From positions 26,788,430 to 26,845,929 of the forward strand of contig CM022672.1 of the NCBI GenBank assembly GCA_012295275.1: DNA of 57,500 nucleotides, read 5' to 3'. Origin of the DNA: Chrysomallon squamiferum. Lineage: Eukaryota > Mollusca > Gastropoda > Neomphalida > Peltospiridae. A program made the position numbers and the translations under genes. The notes under the pieces were generated by a model. That model was not told the origin of the DNA. It did not search any database and worked only from the letters and a program-made list of their open reading frames with translations. Positions 26,576 through 37,183 of this stretch are shown piece by piece (the stretch's first letter is position 1; every line of letters begins with the position of its first letter).

Positions 26576-27644
26576 TATAGCCGTTTCAATTTCCGAGTTC
26601 AGTCGACACCGATATTGTTTTTCGTTATTTCCATATAAATATTTACCAAAACTAAGAATGAAAATAACAGTTTATTTTTTCAGAATAGTATACTAAGATA
26701 TAGATGATGATGTATATAATGATGCTGCTGCTGATGATGATAATTATTATTATTATTATTATTATTGTTATTATTATTATTATAATTGTTGTTGTTGTTG
26801 CAGTTATTTGGATATGTATTCAGTAAAGAAAATTATTTGTTGTAATAACTCCAAAGTAGATTATTATTGTTATTGTAATCCTGTTATTATTACTATTATT
26901 ATTGTTGTTATTATTACTATCCTTGTTGTTACTGTAGCTGTTTTTATTGCTGTTGTTATTTAGCATGTTCCAGTCGCACTGTTCTCAGTTTATACATTTA
27001 TGAAACTGCCAAAGCGGCAGATGTTTATTTAGTACTGTACACTGAAATCCAACAAACACACACAGTAATCCTCTTGGATTAATCTGGGCACAGCTTGCTA
27101 AATCCATAGATTATCAAATTTAAAACTATATTCTCTGTAATTCTCAATTTATAAACTGTTACTTGGTCAACATAAAATGGATTACACTGTAGGCAAAAGT
27201 AAAAACAAAAAATCTTCCCATTGAATATTCCACATTCTTGAATGGTAGAAACTGTCAGTTAGAATATGTATCAGTATTTGCGTGTGGTTACGTGAGTGTG
27301 TGATCTGACATGCGTATTTGTACATACACGTATATATCTATGTATTATTTGCCTATTGTGTGTATGTTTTATAACTACATTTCAACTGACATTTCATGTT
27401 AATTTAAATAAAAATAATTTTGTTGTTTGTTTATTATTAGGTTTTTTAAAATTTATTTATTTGTTTATTTATTCATTTATTTTTATATAATATGTAGTGA
27501 TATATAAAAATTTATATAGTTTTTCATGCTAACTTCTAACTGAATCGATATTATGTGCAGACACTAACATTTTAATGTAATTGTTAATAGTCGTATTTGT
27601 TATCAAAGTTAAATATTTTGTCAAAACTGTTACATGTTATTAGC

Positions 27645-27790
27645 TGGCATTAAGAGCCACTGGTTTAGTCGTTAGAGCGCCGTGCAGGATGGATAGCAGG
27701 AACAATCCTCTACAGAAGCCCATTAAAGCTATTTCCCGTTCCAGACAATATAATGATTCGTCTGGGTTTTTATAATACACAAAACTTATA
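27645..27790 (+). repeat. tRNA-derived SINE-like sequence
   Basis: TGGTTTAGTCG at 27661-27671 fits the RNA polymerase III A-box consensus TRGYNNARNNG. GGAACAATCC at 27699-27708 is a degenerate B box at tRNA-like spacing. It is followed by a unique-looking body and an A/TAAA/TAA-rich tail to 27935. It does not fold as a functional tRNA. Confidence 0.5.
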
Positions 27791-27855
27791 ATACAGAAAA
27801 AACGAAAGAAAAAAAAATATAAAAATAAAAATAAAAAGATAAAAAGATAAATATA

Positions 27856-27937
<82 letters not shown>

Positions 27938-28136
27938 TATCAAGCCAGTAACTATGTTAAGATGATAGGAGCAAAAGCTATATTCAGTCTGATAAAAAGA
28001 TAAATAGAATATAGACAGAAAGAAAAAGAAACAAGTAAATGTATCTGTTCACCTAAAGTCTAAGCAGAAGTGAAAGTCATGTTTAAAAATGACGTAAGCT
28101 GTTTTATTTATATCAATATTCTTCGTTTTTTCAGCT

Positions 28137-28144
28137 GACGTCAC
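28137..28144. promoter_or_regulatory. Consensus CRE palindrome TGACGTCA
   Basis: A perfect CREB/ATF site 127 bp upstream of the Kelch ATG. It lies directly after a possible acceptor (TTTTTTCAG ending at 28135), so it may be in a 5' UTR exon or in the promoter. Functional only by inference. Confidence 0.35.
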
Positions 28145-28270
28145 TGATGTAAGGACACTGAAAACATCTTGTAATACAAGAAAAAGGAATCGTCAGAATG
28201 TTTTCCTGGTCTTTGAACAAGTGATAATAATAATAGAATTAAATTTAAAAAAAAAAGAAGATATATATAA

Positions 28271-29849
28271 ATGGCTGAATTTATTATAAAACAGTTCCTT
28301 GTTAATAAGAAAGTAGCCGGCGATTCGCAGTCAAACGGTTCTTGCCATATTGACGATGGATCCACAGACGAAGAAAAAATATCAAATTCATACACTAAAG
28401 AGCAACGACTCTACGTCATCAACAGGGCAGGGACTGGGGAGGTGTATTACTTATTGCTAACCGAAGACAGATCTCAGCTGGCATCGAATACCATTCATTC
28501 ACGAGTGTGGGAACCGCTGCAGAATGTGACAAACTTTGGTACAGTCGTTTTGAATAAATATTTGTACATAATTGGAGGTTATGATAAAAGCAATTCTATG
28601 CACCTACGTAGAGTTTTAAGGTAAGCATGGGTTTATTTTTACAAAACTGAAGGAACAGAAAAAGAAATTACAACAAGATCCTACAGAATAATTATTTTTA
28701 GCTATTTGAATAATCGGATTTCACAAAACTTTAAATATATTTGTTACAGTTCTTAAAATCAACACATCAAATAAATTGATAATAGATTTAGAGATAACAT
28801 TGTATGAATCCGTGTATTATAAAAAGTTAAATACGAAGTAGGAACATACACAGTAACTGTTATTAGTTAACCTCTTAGCTTCAGTATTGTAACTATAATC
28901 AACTAAATTTGTGTTTTCTTTTCTTTTTTCTTTGTCTCTCTTTCCTCGTCCACGTCTTACAGGTACGATCCAGATACAAATGCATGGGATGAACTGTGTC
29001 CAATGACGTTGGCCCGATCCAAATTTGGTGTATGCGCAATGGATGGCAAGATATATGTTTCCGGTGGCGAGTGGAGTGGCTGTCGCGTCACGGCACGTTG
29101 TGAGGTGTACGACGTCGACACCAACACGTGGTCGAGTGCAGGCATGCTGCTAGAACCACGAGCGAAGCACGCTGTTGCTGTTTACAACAAAGAGTTGCTT
29201 TGTGTGCTGGAGGTTACCATGGAAACAGAAGTCACAGAAACCTCTGGTACGTCGCTACGGTTCTAAAATAAATTTCTAAATTGATAACAGATTTGTAGGT
29301 AACATAGTATGAATCCGTGCAGTTGGTGCAAATCTATAATGATGTGTTTGAGGGTGTGTGTGTGTGTGTGTGTGCGTTCTAATTTTGGAGAAATAATTTC
29401 GAAAATTAACTTCTAGTCTTCGACTATTACAACTACATATTTAATTAAATTTCAGGGTATATGAAAAACACAAATGGTGCCAGTTAGATGAAGATTATCC
29501 ACATCGGCTTCCATGCCCCTTAGAAAGATTTGCCGTCGCTACAGTGAATAATATATTTTATTTTGTTGGAGGTATCCAATACTTTGGAAAATTGTTCACT
29601 CTCTGTAATAGCAAATCTATAGCTGAATTTTACTCGTCCCATTGCTGATAAAAATTTAAAACGGGGTGGCATAGGTTATTACAAAATATAATGTAGCCAT
29701 TCTTATTAAAATGATTTCCTTGAATACATTAGAATTATTATCGATAACTTGCATTTATTATTTACTGTTATAATCTACGTTTTAATTTTTTTTTAAATTT
29801 AAAATATTCTTTTTCTCTTTTTGTTATTTTCTTAATCTTCAAAAATATA

Positions 29850-29883
<34 letters not shown>

Positions 29884-30615
29884 TTATTTTGAGGTGTAAA
29901 AACAAAAATGACAAAACCGAAAGAAAAACCATCCTTCTGTACTCAAAGAAAATTCTTTTCGTTCTGCACTGGCATTTCCGCCATGTCGGAGAGCACCATC
30001 AGAGATCTTATTACTCCATGGAATCTTGAACTTCCGTCCATGATTCATGCGCGTCATAGTGCTGGAGTGGCCGTTCTTGGTTTGTATTATTACTACTACT
30101 ATTGCCACAACCACCACTGCTACTATCACTATTATAACAACCACTACTGTTACCACTAATATTACTACTACTGCAACTACAATAACAATGACTACTATTA
30201 CTAATATCACTTTCACTTACACTACTACTACTTCCATCACCACCTCTACAACTAATTTTACCATAACTTCTGCTTCTGCAACTACTGCCACTACTACTGT
30301 TATTACCACCATTGCTACTACCACTACAGGTACTGTTGCTGCAGCAGCAGCAAAATAGTAATAATAATTAATATGTATTACTACTGCTACTACTACTACT
30401 ACTACTAGGAGTATTATTATTGTTATTGATGTTGTTAGTTATTGATTAAGATTTATAACTGCAGGAAACAAAATACTGATAATTGGTGGACAGTCTTTAG
30501 AAACTGGAAAATCAGTGAATGTAACGGAAATCTTTGATACCGAAACGGGGAAATGGGATGAACACTTTCGGTTTAGAAAAGGTAATGTTCATCACGAATC
30601 CATGCTTACCAAAAG

Positions 30616-30649
<34 letters not shown>

Positions 30650-31217
30650 TGAAGCAACCAGCTAATACCTAATTCGATAAATAACATTTATTATTAAAAT
30701 TCACATAGATAATATTGTGTGTGTGTGTGTGACATAAATTAATTTTAGTCATCACAAATTAAATTTTGTATTATACAGCAGGCCTCTATAACAAATGATA
30801 CAGATCTTATTATTAATTCTCATTTATTACATGTTCAAATCTGTCCCTTCCTTCTGTTATGTGAAATGAAATATTTAAGGCTTGACAGAAGCATGTGCGA
30901 GAAAAAGCTATCCGCCATTTTTATATAAAAACTACTAGCCTAAATTAAGAAATTACTTTTTCATAAATGCTCTGGTTTAAATATAATATTATCATACGCG
31001 TGCCAAAAGACCAGACTTCTTAAATTTTACCCTGTATATTTGACAGTTTGACATATTAACGTTTATTTTAAATTAAAAATATGTCATTAATTAAAAGTTC
31101 TAGATCAATTCTGTTTCAGGGGATGTATCCAACGTCTCGTGCGCAATCCTGGAAGTGGCTATCAATCCGGTGTCGGCTGGAAAAGATGCGTTTAGATTAA
31201 AATGGGTTATGTGGTGA
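28271..31217 (+). pseudogene. Kelch-repeat protein gene with a one-base frameshift
   Basis: Kelch repeats form a beta-propeller that binds protein partners, often as the substrate arm of CUL3 ligases. Exons: 28271-28620, 28963-29246, 29456-29571, 29894-30079, 30465-30581 and 31120-31217, all GT-AG. Blades are visible as YLYIIGGYDK / YDPDTNAWDELCPM, KIYVSGGEW / YDVDTNTWSSAGML, AGGYHGNRSHRNL / KWCQLDEDYP, IFYFVGG and KILIIGGQ / FDTETGKWDEHF. In exon 2 the frame breaks near 29204-29206. Upstream reads NKELLCV in one frame; the blade continues as AGGYHGNRS in another, and only the latter joins the next exons. The exons total 1151 bases, one short of 384 codons. Unrepaired, reading ends at a TAG in the third exon. 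It is either a recent pseudogene, a polymorphic null or a sequence error; everything else looks intact. No BTB or BACK domain was found upstream, so it is Kelch-only or the N-terminus was missed. AATAAA lies at 31250-31255. Confidence 0.8.
30590..30648. repeat. A-tract in Kelch intron
   Basis: A run of about 35 A (30613-30647). Earlier in the preceding intron (30085-30345) is a long imperfect ACT/ATT triplet array, whose open frames on both strands are Thr- or Val-rich artefacts. Confidence 0.9.
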
Positions 31218-31848
31218 ATCAAAAGACATAAATCTTGAAATGTTTACCAAATAAAGAAAAAAAAAAAACAATCAGGTCTCAACATACAATCTTTTTAAAT
31301 ATAAAAGAACAAAGACATGCAATATATAAATTTTGTTTTTAAATTTTATTTTTAAATCTGTAAAAAAATTACTTCAGTGCTGAAAGATATATATAAAGTA
31401 TGATTGATTATGACAGTATGTACTTTTTAATATAAAGTAATTAATTATTAGCTAATTAAAACATAATACATTTGAGGACAAAGGTAGAAGAAAATAAACC
31501 AAACTTTAAAACAACTGCACCTTCACTTTTCCATACTCGTATTTTATATCATAATTATATTTAATATATATATTGTTATAAGAGTAAACCTGAGTATAGA
31601 TTTATTTGTGAATTATATATCAGAAAAGTTTTTGTCATTTAAAAAAAAAAAAATGTTGTACTTATGAAATCGCTGTTGTAAATAATTAAAACAATAAACG
31701 ATTGTTTCTTAAAAATGATTTATTTATTTATCATCATTATCATCATAATTATTACTATTAATTATTATCGTTATCATTATTATTGTTATCTTGCGGCTAC
31801 TTGTTACTACCACTAATACTACTACAACTATTTCAGCTACTGCCTTTG

Positions 31849-31902
<54 letters not shown>

Positions 31903-32285
31903 ATTAATTAATTTTAAAAAGTAAACAAGCTTGAAAAAATGCAAAAGAATTAGCGACATCAACGTTTTGATTGATCAAAAAAATAATTTAAAATTCATAA
32001 AATAAATTGTGTATTACACACCAAGCCGTTATACTAAATAATGACCTGAAATTTATTTTTTAATTTTCGTTTATAACGACAGGCATATCTTAAATATACC
32101 AGCTGAAACAAAAATATACTGTTAATTTAGAGACAAATTCAGAATTTCATACATTATACAAAATAAATATACAATTTCACACTACAAATTATATACAGTA
32201 TATAAATACTTATAACAAAACATAAAATATATGTAAATAATTAATTGATAATAAAGGAAACAGTTCAGTTATTTGCATCTAAACG
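31218..32285. other. Convergent 3' UTRs and intergenic DNA, no gene seen
   Basis: Lies between the Kelch (+) stop and the membrane-protein (-) stop. AATAAA at 31250 is the likely Kelch poly(A) signal. A (CTA)n array runs at 31850-31902. Otherwise AT-rich, with no recognisable coding. Confidence 0.65.
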
Positions 32286-32744
32286 CTAAATGCAAATTTC
32301 ATCCATATCTTTACTGTTTATCGACTTATTTAAAGGAAAGTTGTCCCATGACAAAGATGCATCCACTCTTTCGTGGTAGGGGAAACTATCCCAAGTCATT
32401 GATGTTTCAAAACTGTACCCTGAAGCAAGAGAGTCGTGCACTTTCTGGTTGACAGGGGGCAAGTACGATCCATCCAGGTCTGTTATTGGCGTTGACAGTC
32501 GTCGTGAGGTCTTCTCCACAAACGACATCGACAAAGTCGTCAAATCATCGACGGGGTCGATGTCAATTATCCATGGACTGGTGTCCATGGAACCAATGCC
32601 TTTGTCACAGTCTGAAATGTTCGCGTCATCGCCAAATGTTGACGATGTCGTCGCTGTTGACGTCGTGCTGAGAAGCATGTCTAGTTTATCATCGCTGCTT
32701 TCTGACGAAACTTGGTCGTTGTTAACGTTGTAATCATCGTCGAT

Positions 32745-32777
<33 letters not shown>

Positions 32778-33368
32778 GATGCAGTGACCGCTGTCCTTTT
32801 GGTCATCATTAGACTCTGTACAAATGGAAGTATCTTTTGATTCCAGAATGTCTGACTGGTCGCTTACTGGAGACACTTCACAGTTAAACAAGTTTCTCGT
32901 GCTGGCGCTGTCTGTTGACTTCTGAGGTGTTGTGTAAGTCAAATGGTAAGGCGAGAAGTCCGCCTGTGCTTGAATCACGAACACGTCGGATTCGCCGAAT
33001 CCAGGAGAATCGTTCATGTACGTGTCGTTAAACACAGACTCCAGCTCGTCACTGAACCGTATACTGATGTTTTTCTTAGAACTGTTCTTCCTTAACGACG
33101 ACTGTAGCCAGGTTGACGACGTAACTGAACGACGTCTGCGGTACCTCGAAAAGGGTCTTTTGTAGATCTTCTGAAAACACACCCGCCAGATCACACAGCC
33201 TGAAAACATGACTAGCATAGCAATAAGGACAACTGCAGATGAAAAGATCACCCATTCTTTGTTTTCTTCATTATGAACTGTTAAGAAATACTCTTTGCTA
33301 GCATTCTCTAAATCCTCTAACTGTCTGGCATACAGAAGATGTCGTTGACCCGTAGGGACATGTGTCAT
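32286..33368 (-). CDS. Single-pass membrane protein, family not recognised
   Basis: A 360-residue open frame in one exon. The ATG is preceded in frame by TAA two codons upstream, supporting this start. There is no obvious cleavable signal. A short N-terminal segment with a sequon (N22 in NAS) leads to one hydrophobic helix at about 39-62, then a strongly basic stretch (KIYKRPFSRYRRRR, 67-80). The positive-inside rule puts the N-terminus outside and the long acidic, Ser/Thr-rich tail in the cytosol. The tail has a run of 11 Asp encoded by a GAT repeat (32744-32775), then IDDD. Two related motifs sit near the C-terminus, TWDSFP and SWDNFP; both fit WxxF, a sequence bound by the AP-2 alpha-ear in other proteins. 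A role in membrane traffic or signalling is only a guess. Low-complexity composition aside, codon use and length argue for a real protein. Confidence 0.7.
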
Positions 33369-33394
33369 AATTTAGAATAAGAAAAATATTCTTT

Positions 33395-33790
33395 TTGTAA
33401 AATATCCACAAATATTAAACTTTCCTCATTCATCCGTCAGAAATTACGTTGTGCAAAATAAAACCTTAAACATATAACAAATGTTATATATACACTTTGC
33501 TCAGTCCTGCGACCGAAAAAAGTTGTGAAAAATACTCACAAACATATAAAAAAAAAAAAAGTTATACAATTTCCTCCTTCATCCGAGCGCACTAAAGTTG
33601 TGCAAAATAGTCACAAAGTCGTTGCAGATGTTATACAATTTCCTCATTCGATCATACGAAATGTCGTTGTGCAAAATAATCACAAATGCGCAGATGTCAT
33701 ACAATTTCCTCTTTTAATCCTATCGAAATAAAGTTGTGCAAAATATCCACAAAAATATAATGAATGTTTTTGACTTTTCTCATTCGTTTG
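33395..33790. repeat. Degenerate ~70-bp tandem repeat, about five copies
   Basis: Each unit combines a (T)ACAATTTCCTC-like block, a variable block and (A)AAGTTGTGCAAAATA followed by CACAAA. It starts only ~30 bp upstream of the membrane-protein ATG, so it occupies that gene's 5' UTR or promoter. Confidence 0.75.
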
Positions 33791-34047
33791 ACGATTTTAG
33801 TTTTTCTTTTCTTATTTGTTTTATTTAGTCCTCTTTGTCTTGTTCTGCTATTTCCTTCAGTAATTTAACGAAGTGTTCTCAACTTCAGTCGTTTAAACTA
33901 ATGTTAGAGAATTAAGGTGACATACCCAGCCGGGGAAAAGTACTTCGGAGGTAAGCTTAAAAGTGCTCACATCTTCGTGCGTAGTGATAAATTTAGCGAT
34001 TTCCAAACCCTGAGTATAACAGTATGTTTTTAAATAGTCTATTTTGT

Positions 34048-34121
<74 letters not shown>

Positions 34122-34613
34122 ATAATTATAAATAAATAATCATCTTTATCTTTAAAACTGTTTAATATTTCATTAGTAATATTAACACAATTTTCATTTA
34201 AATTAAAAACACCATTTTCTTTAAATAAATATTTTCAAATTTTGTGCTATTACATATAATTACGACATAACGTTTTCAGAAAATAAATAATTCACTCGTA
34301 ATGAAATAAAATATCGCACAGCTGTTGATCACATGTTCATAATTTTAACTGCCTCAAACAAATAACGTAGTTAAAATCCAAGCCATGTATTGACTCGAAG
34401 GAGGTCACCTCAGAACACGCTGAACATTGAAATCAAAATTAATTGTGTTGTAAGGCAAACATCGATATCAGGTGGTTTAAAGGGATCTCGATCCCACTGT
34501 TTACAGAAGAAACTTTATTTTTCTTCTTTTAAAGTAAAGTTATATTCTGTTACATTTGTTATTAATATGTATTGTGAGATACCACTCAGAATCGTTTTAT
34601 CACCATCATTATC

Positions 34614-34666
<53 letters not shown>

Positions 34667-34889
34667 AGTAACATAACGAGTCAGCTAATGAGATATACGT
34701 AATGTTGATTGAATGTGAATACTGTATGTGATTTCACTGAATCCTTTAAATAAAAATAAAAATAAAACAATAAAATAAAATAAAATAAAAATAAAATAAA
34801 GAAATAGGATAAAGAAATAGTTCGTGCCATTAACATTAATGTCTATAACAATGACGGTAACTGACTATGTACCGTCTTCAGCTCCGTGT

Positions 34890-34970
34890 ATTTTGGTTTT
34901 AACTGAATAGCTAGAAGGGTTTTTAACTGAATAGCTAGAAGGGTTTTTAACTGAATAGGTAGAAGGGTTG
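34890..34970. repeat. 24-bp tandem triplicate
   Basis: Three copies of TTTTAACTGAATAGCTAGAA followed by GGGT; the third has one G for C. Intergenic. Confidence 0.9.
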
Positions 34971-36571
34971 AAGGATAACAAAGTCATGATCTTTTCTCAC
35001 CAGTGCACTGATCGCACGGGTTATTAACTAATAGTTCCAGCTGGTGCCTTCTCGTAGTTCTGCAAATCGATCGAATCAGTCTGATAAACTTCTTGATATG
35101 GTTTTTGATATTAGGCCTAAATTCACTAATGTTAATTTGTCATTTCCACAGTCGCTTATATTTTATATTAATCGCTAAGATTTTATTTCGTTATTTTTAC
35201 TGTTGTTATTGTTGTTGTCGTAATGGTAATTATTATTTTTATTTATTATTTTATTTATTATTTTTTATTTATTTATTTTTATTTTTACTTAATTTATCAT
35301 TATTATTATTTTTGTTTTCGTCCTGTACTAATCAATCAGTCAATCGGAATATACATCCAGAGAAAATTCAAACATGTCTTCGGTGACACAGCATTTGTCC
35401 TAAACAGTATTATCATTATATTAACAGGCTAATTACAAATGAAAAAATGATGTAATACTTTTACTCGTATCAACCTGGAAAGAACAGTGGTTCCCTAAGA
35501 ATCGGTCGGTAAACCACTGTGACATCGAATTAAACAGTTCATAAATTATTTTTTTTTACGTGCATATAATACTTACTTAAATAAGTAATTTCATGCATCA
35601 ATAACTGATAAAAAAAGAACATTTTAATTGAATGGTAAAGTATTACATAAATGTTTAATTGAAACCGCCCATTTAAGTTTTCTTTTGAACTCTTCTACGA
35701 AGTTGTCACCTGTCAATTTCTTGTACTTTATTTTAATTATATGATATATAAACGTTCATACTTTTGTTTGACTTGATTACACAACAATATATTTCAAATT
35801 TTTTTATTAAACACAATACATGTATTTTAAAATTATAAAAATAACCATTTTCATTTAACATCGGAAAGAAAAAAAATATAATCATGAATCCTTTTTTTAA
35901 ATTTCAAATAAAATTTGGTTCCAGCTGAAAAATATTTTTGATTCGTCTTCCATGTTGTATAATTAAAATAAAATAAAATATAATTAATGATGAATAATCT
36001 TAAAAAAAAAAAAAAAAAAATATTAAAGTTGAATAAAAAAAAAAAAAAAAATTTTAAAAATATGGTTAAATAAGGCTATTTATGTTTGTTTTTTTTATTT
36101 TATTTTTATGAATTATCTCTTTCGTCTTCATATATTCAGTTTCATTTCAATTTTTATTACTACAAATGTTTTTTCTTTATTATTATAAAATATATATGTT
36201 TTAAAACAGTTATTATGTAATTTCCTCTTCAGAAATATTTCTTTATAAAATATTATTACAGAAGTCTAAAAATATAAACTCGGCCAAAATAATGTAACAG
36301 TTGGGAATATAAAAAAGTAAAATCAAATATAAGTGAAATAAAATAAATAATAATAGAAACAAAATAAAAAAGATGATGTTGATAATATCAAACGACACAA
36401 AAACAACAAACAAACAAAAGAAACATAAATAACAAACATAAAAATAGAAAATATAGCCTAAAATATCATTGAATATTTTAATTTCCCTGTAGCATAACTT
36501 CTGGGTTGTGTTGGAATGTTTGACAAAAATGTGTAACTAAACATCCTGTAAGTAAAATATTGTGAAGTGCA

Positions 36572-37165
36572 GAACAAATGTTTATTAATATCAATCATGG
36601 AAAAATGAGCAAGTTTTTGTTTTATAGCAAATGTTTATCAGTATCAATCATGGAAAAAATGGACACGTTTTTGGTTTGTAGCAAATGTTCATCAATATCA
36701 ATCATGGAAAAATGAGCCTGTTTTTTTTTATAGCAAATGTTTATCAGTATCAATCATGGAAAAAATGGACACGTTTTTGGTTTGTAGCAAATGTTCATCA
36801 ATATCAATCATGGAAAAATGAGCATGTTTTTGTTTTATAGCAAATGTTTATCAGTATGAATCATGGAAAAATGAGCAAGTTTTTGGTTTATAGGAAATGT
36901 TCATCAATATATATCATGGAAAAATGAGCATGTTTTGTTTTATAGCAAATGTTCATCAATATCAATCAAGGAAAAATGAGCAAGTTTTTGGTTTATAGCA
37001 AATGTTCATCAATATCAATCATGGAAAAATGAGCATGTTTTGTTTTATAGCAAATGTTCATCAATATCAATCATGGAAAAATGAGCAAGTTTTTCATTTA
37101 TAGCAAATGTTCATCAATACCAATCATGGAAAAATGAGCAAGTTTTTGGTTTGTAGCAAATGTTG
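36572..37165. repeat. ~59-bp minisatellite, about ten copies
   Basis: Units contain CAATCATGGAAAAATGAGCA, a T-rich block and TATAGCAAATGTTCATCAAT with small variants. The array ends about 20 bp from the NKRF-like stop codon (37184-37186), so it is probably transcribed in that 3' UTR. Confidence 0.92.
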
Positions 37166-37183
37166 AAATCTGAAAGACTCAGT

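Larger units (their letters stand above)
22693..28134. other. Intergenic DNA with repeats and possible 5' non-coding exons
   Basis: Between the divergent GT31 (-) and Kelch (+) genes; both promoters should lie here. It contains ATAC-type microsatellites (23496-23630), a foldback element copy (23823-24050), GT/GC runs (24375-24420), an A-tract (25915-25941) and TC/AT/CA runs (26444-26575). A tRNA-derived SINE-like sequence (27645-27790) is followed by a TAAA/TAA run (27850-27935). Bases 26080-26372 are less AT-rich and end in a consensus donor (ACGT|GTAAGT at 26372/26373), a possible non-coding first exon of the Kelch gene. No protein-coding exon was recognised. Confidence 0.5.
33369..37183. 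other. Intergenic DNA with two minisatellites
   Basis: Upstream of the membrane-protein gene and downstream of the NKRF-like gene, both on the minus strand. It holds a ~70-bp degenerate array (33395-33790), (TAA)n runs (34050-34110, 34611-34665), a 24-bp triplicate (34890-34970) and A-tracts near 36002-36050. The ~59-bp array (36572-37165) probably lies in the NKRF-like 3' UTR. Bases 33900-34010 and 34380-34510 are of normal complexity but gave no convincing exon. Confidence 0.55.

Noticed and set aside
27661-27735. Possible tRNA gene
   Set aside because: A box matches, but the B box is degenerate and no cloverleaf with acceptor stem could be drawn. SINE head is the better reading.
29884-30358. 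Thr-rich and Val-rich frames on both strands
   Set aside because: They extend from the real Kelch exon 29894-30079 into an ACT triplet array in the next intron.
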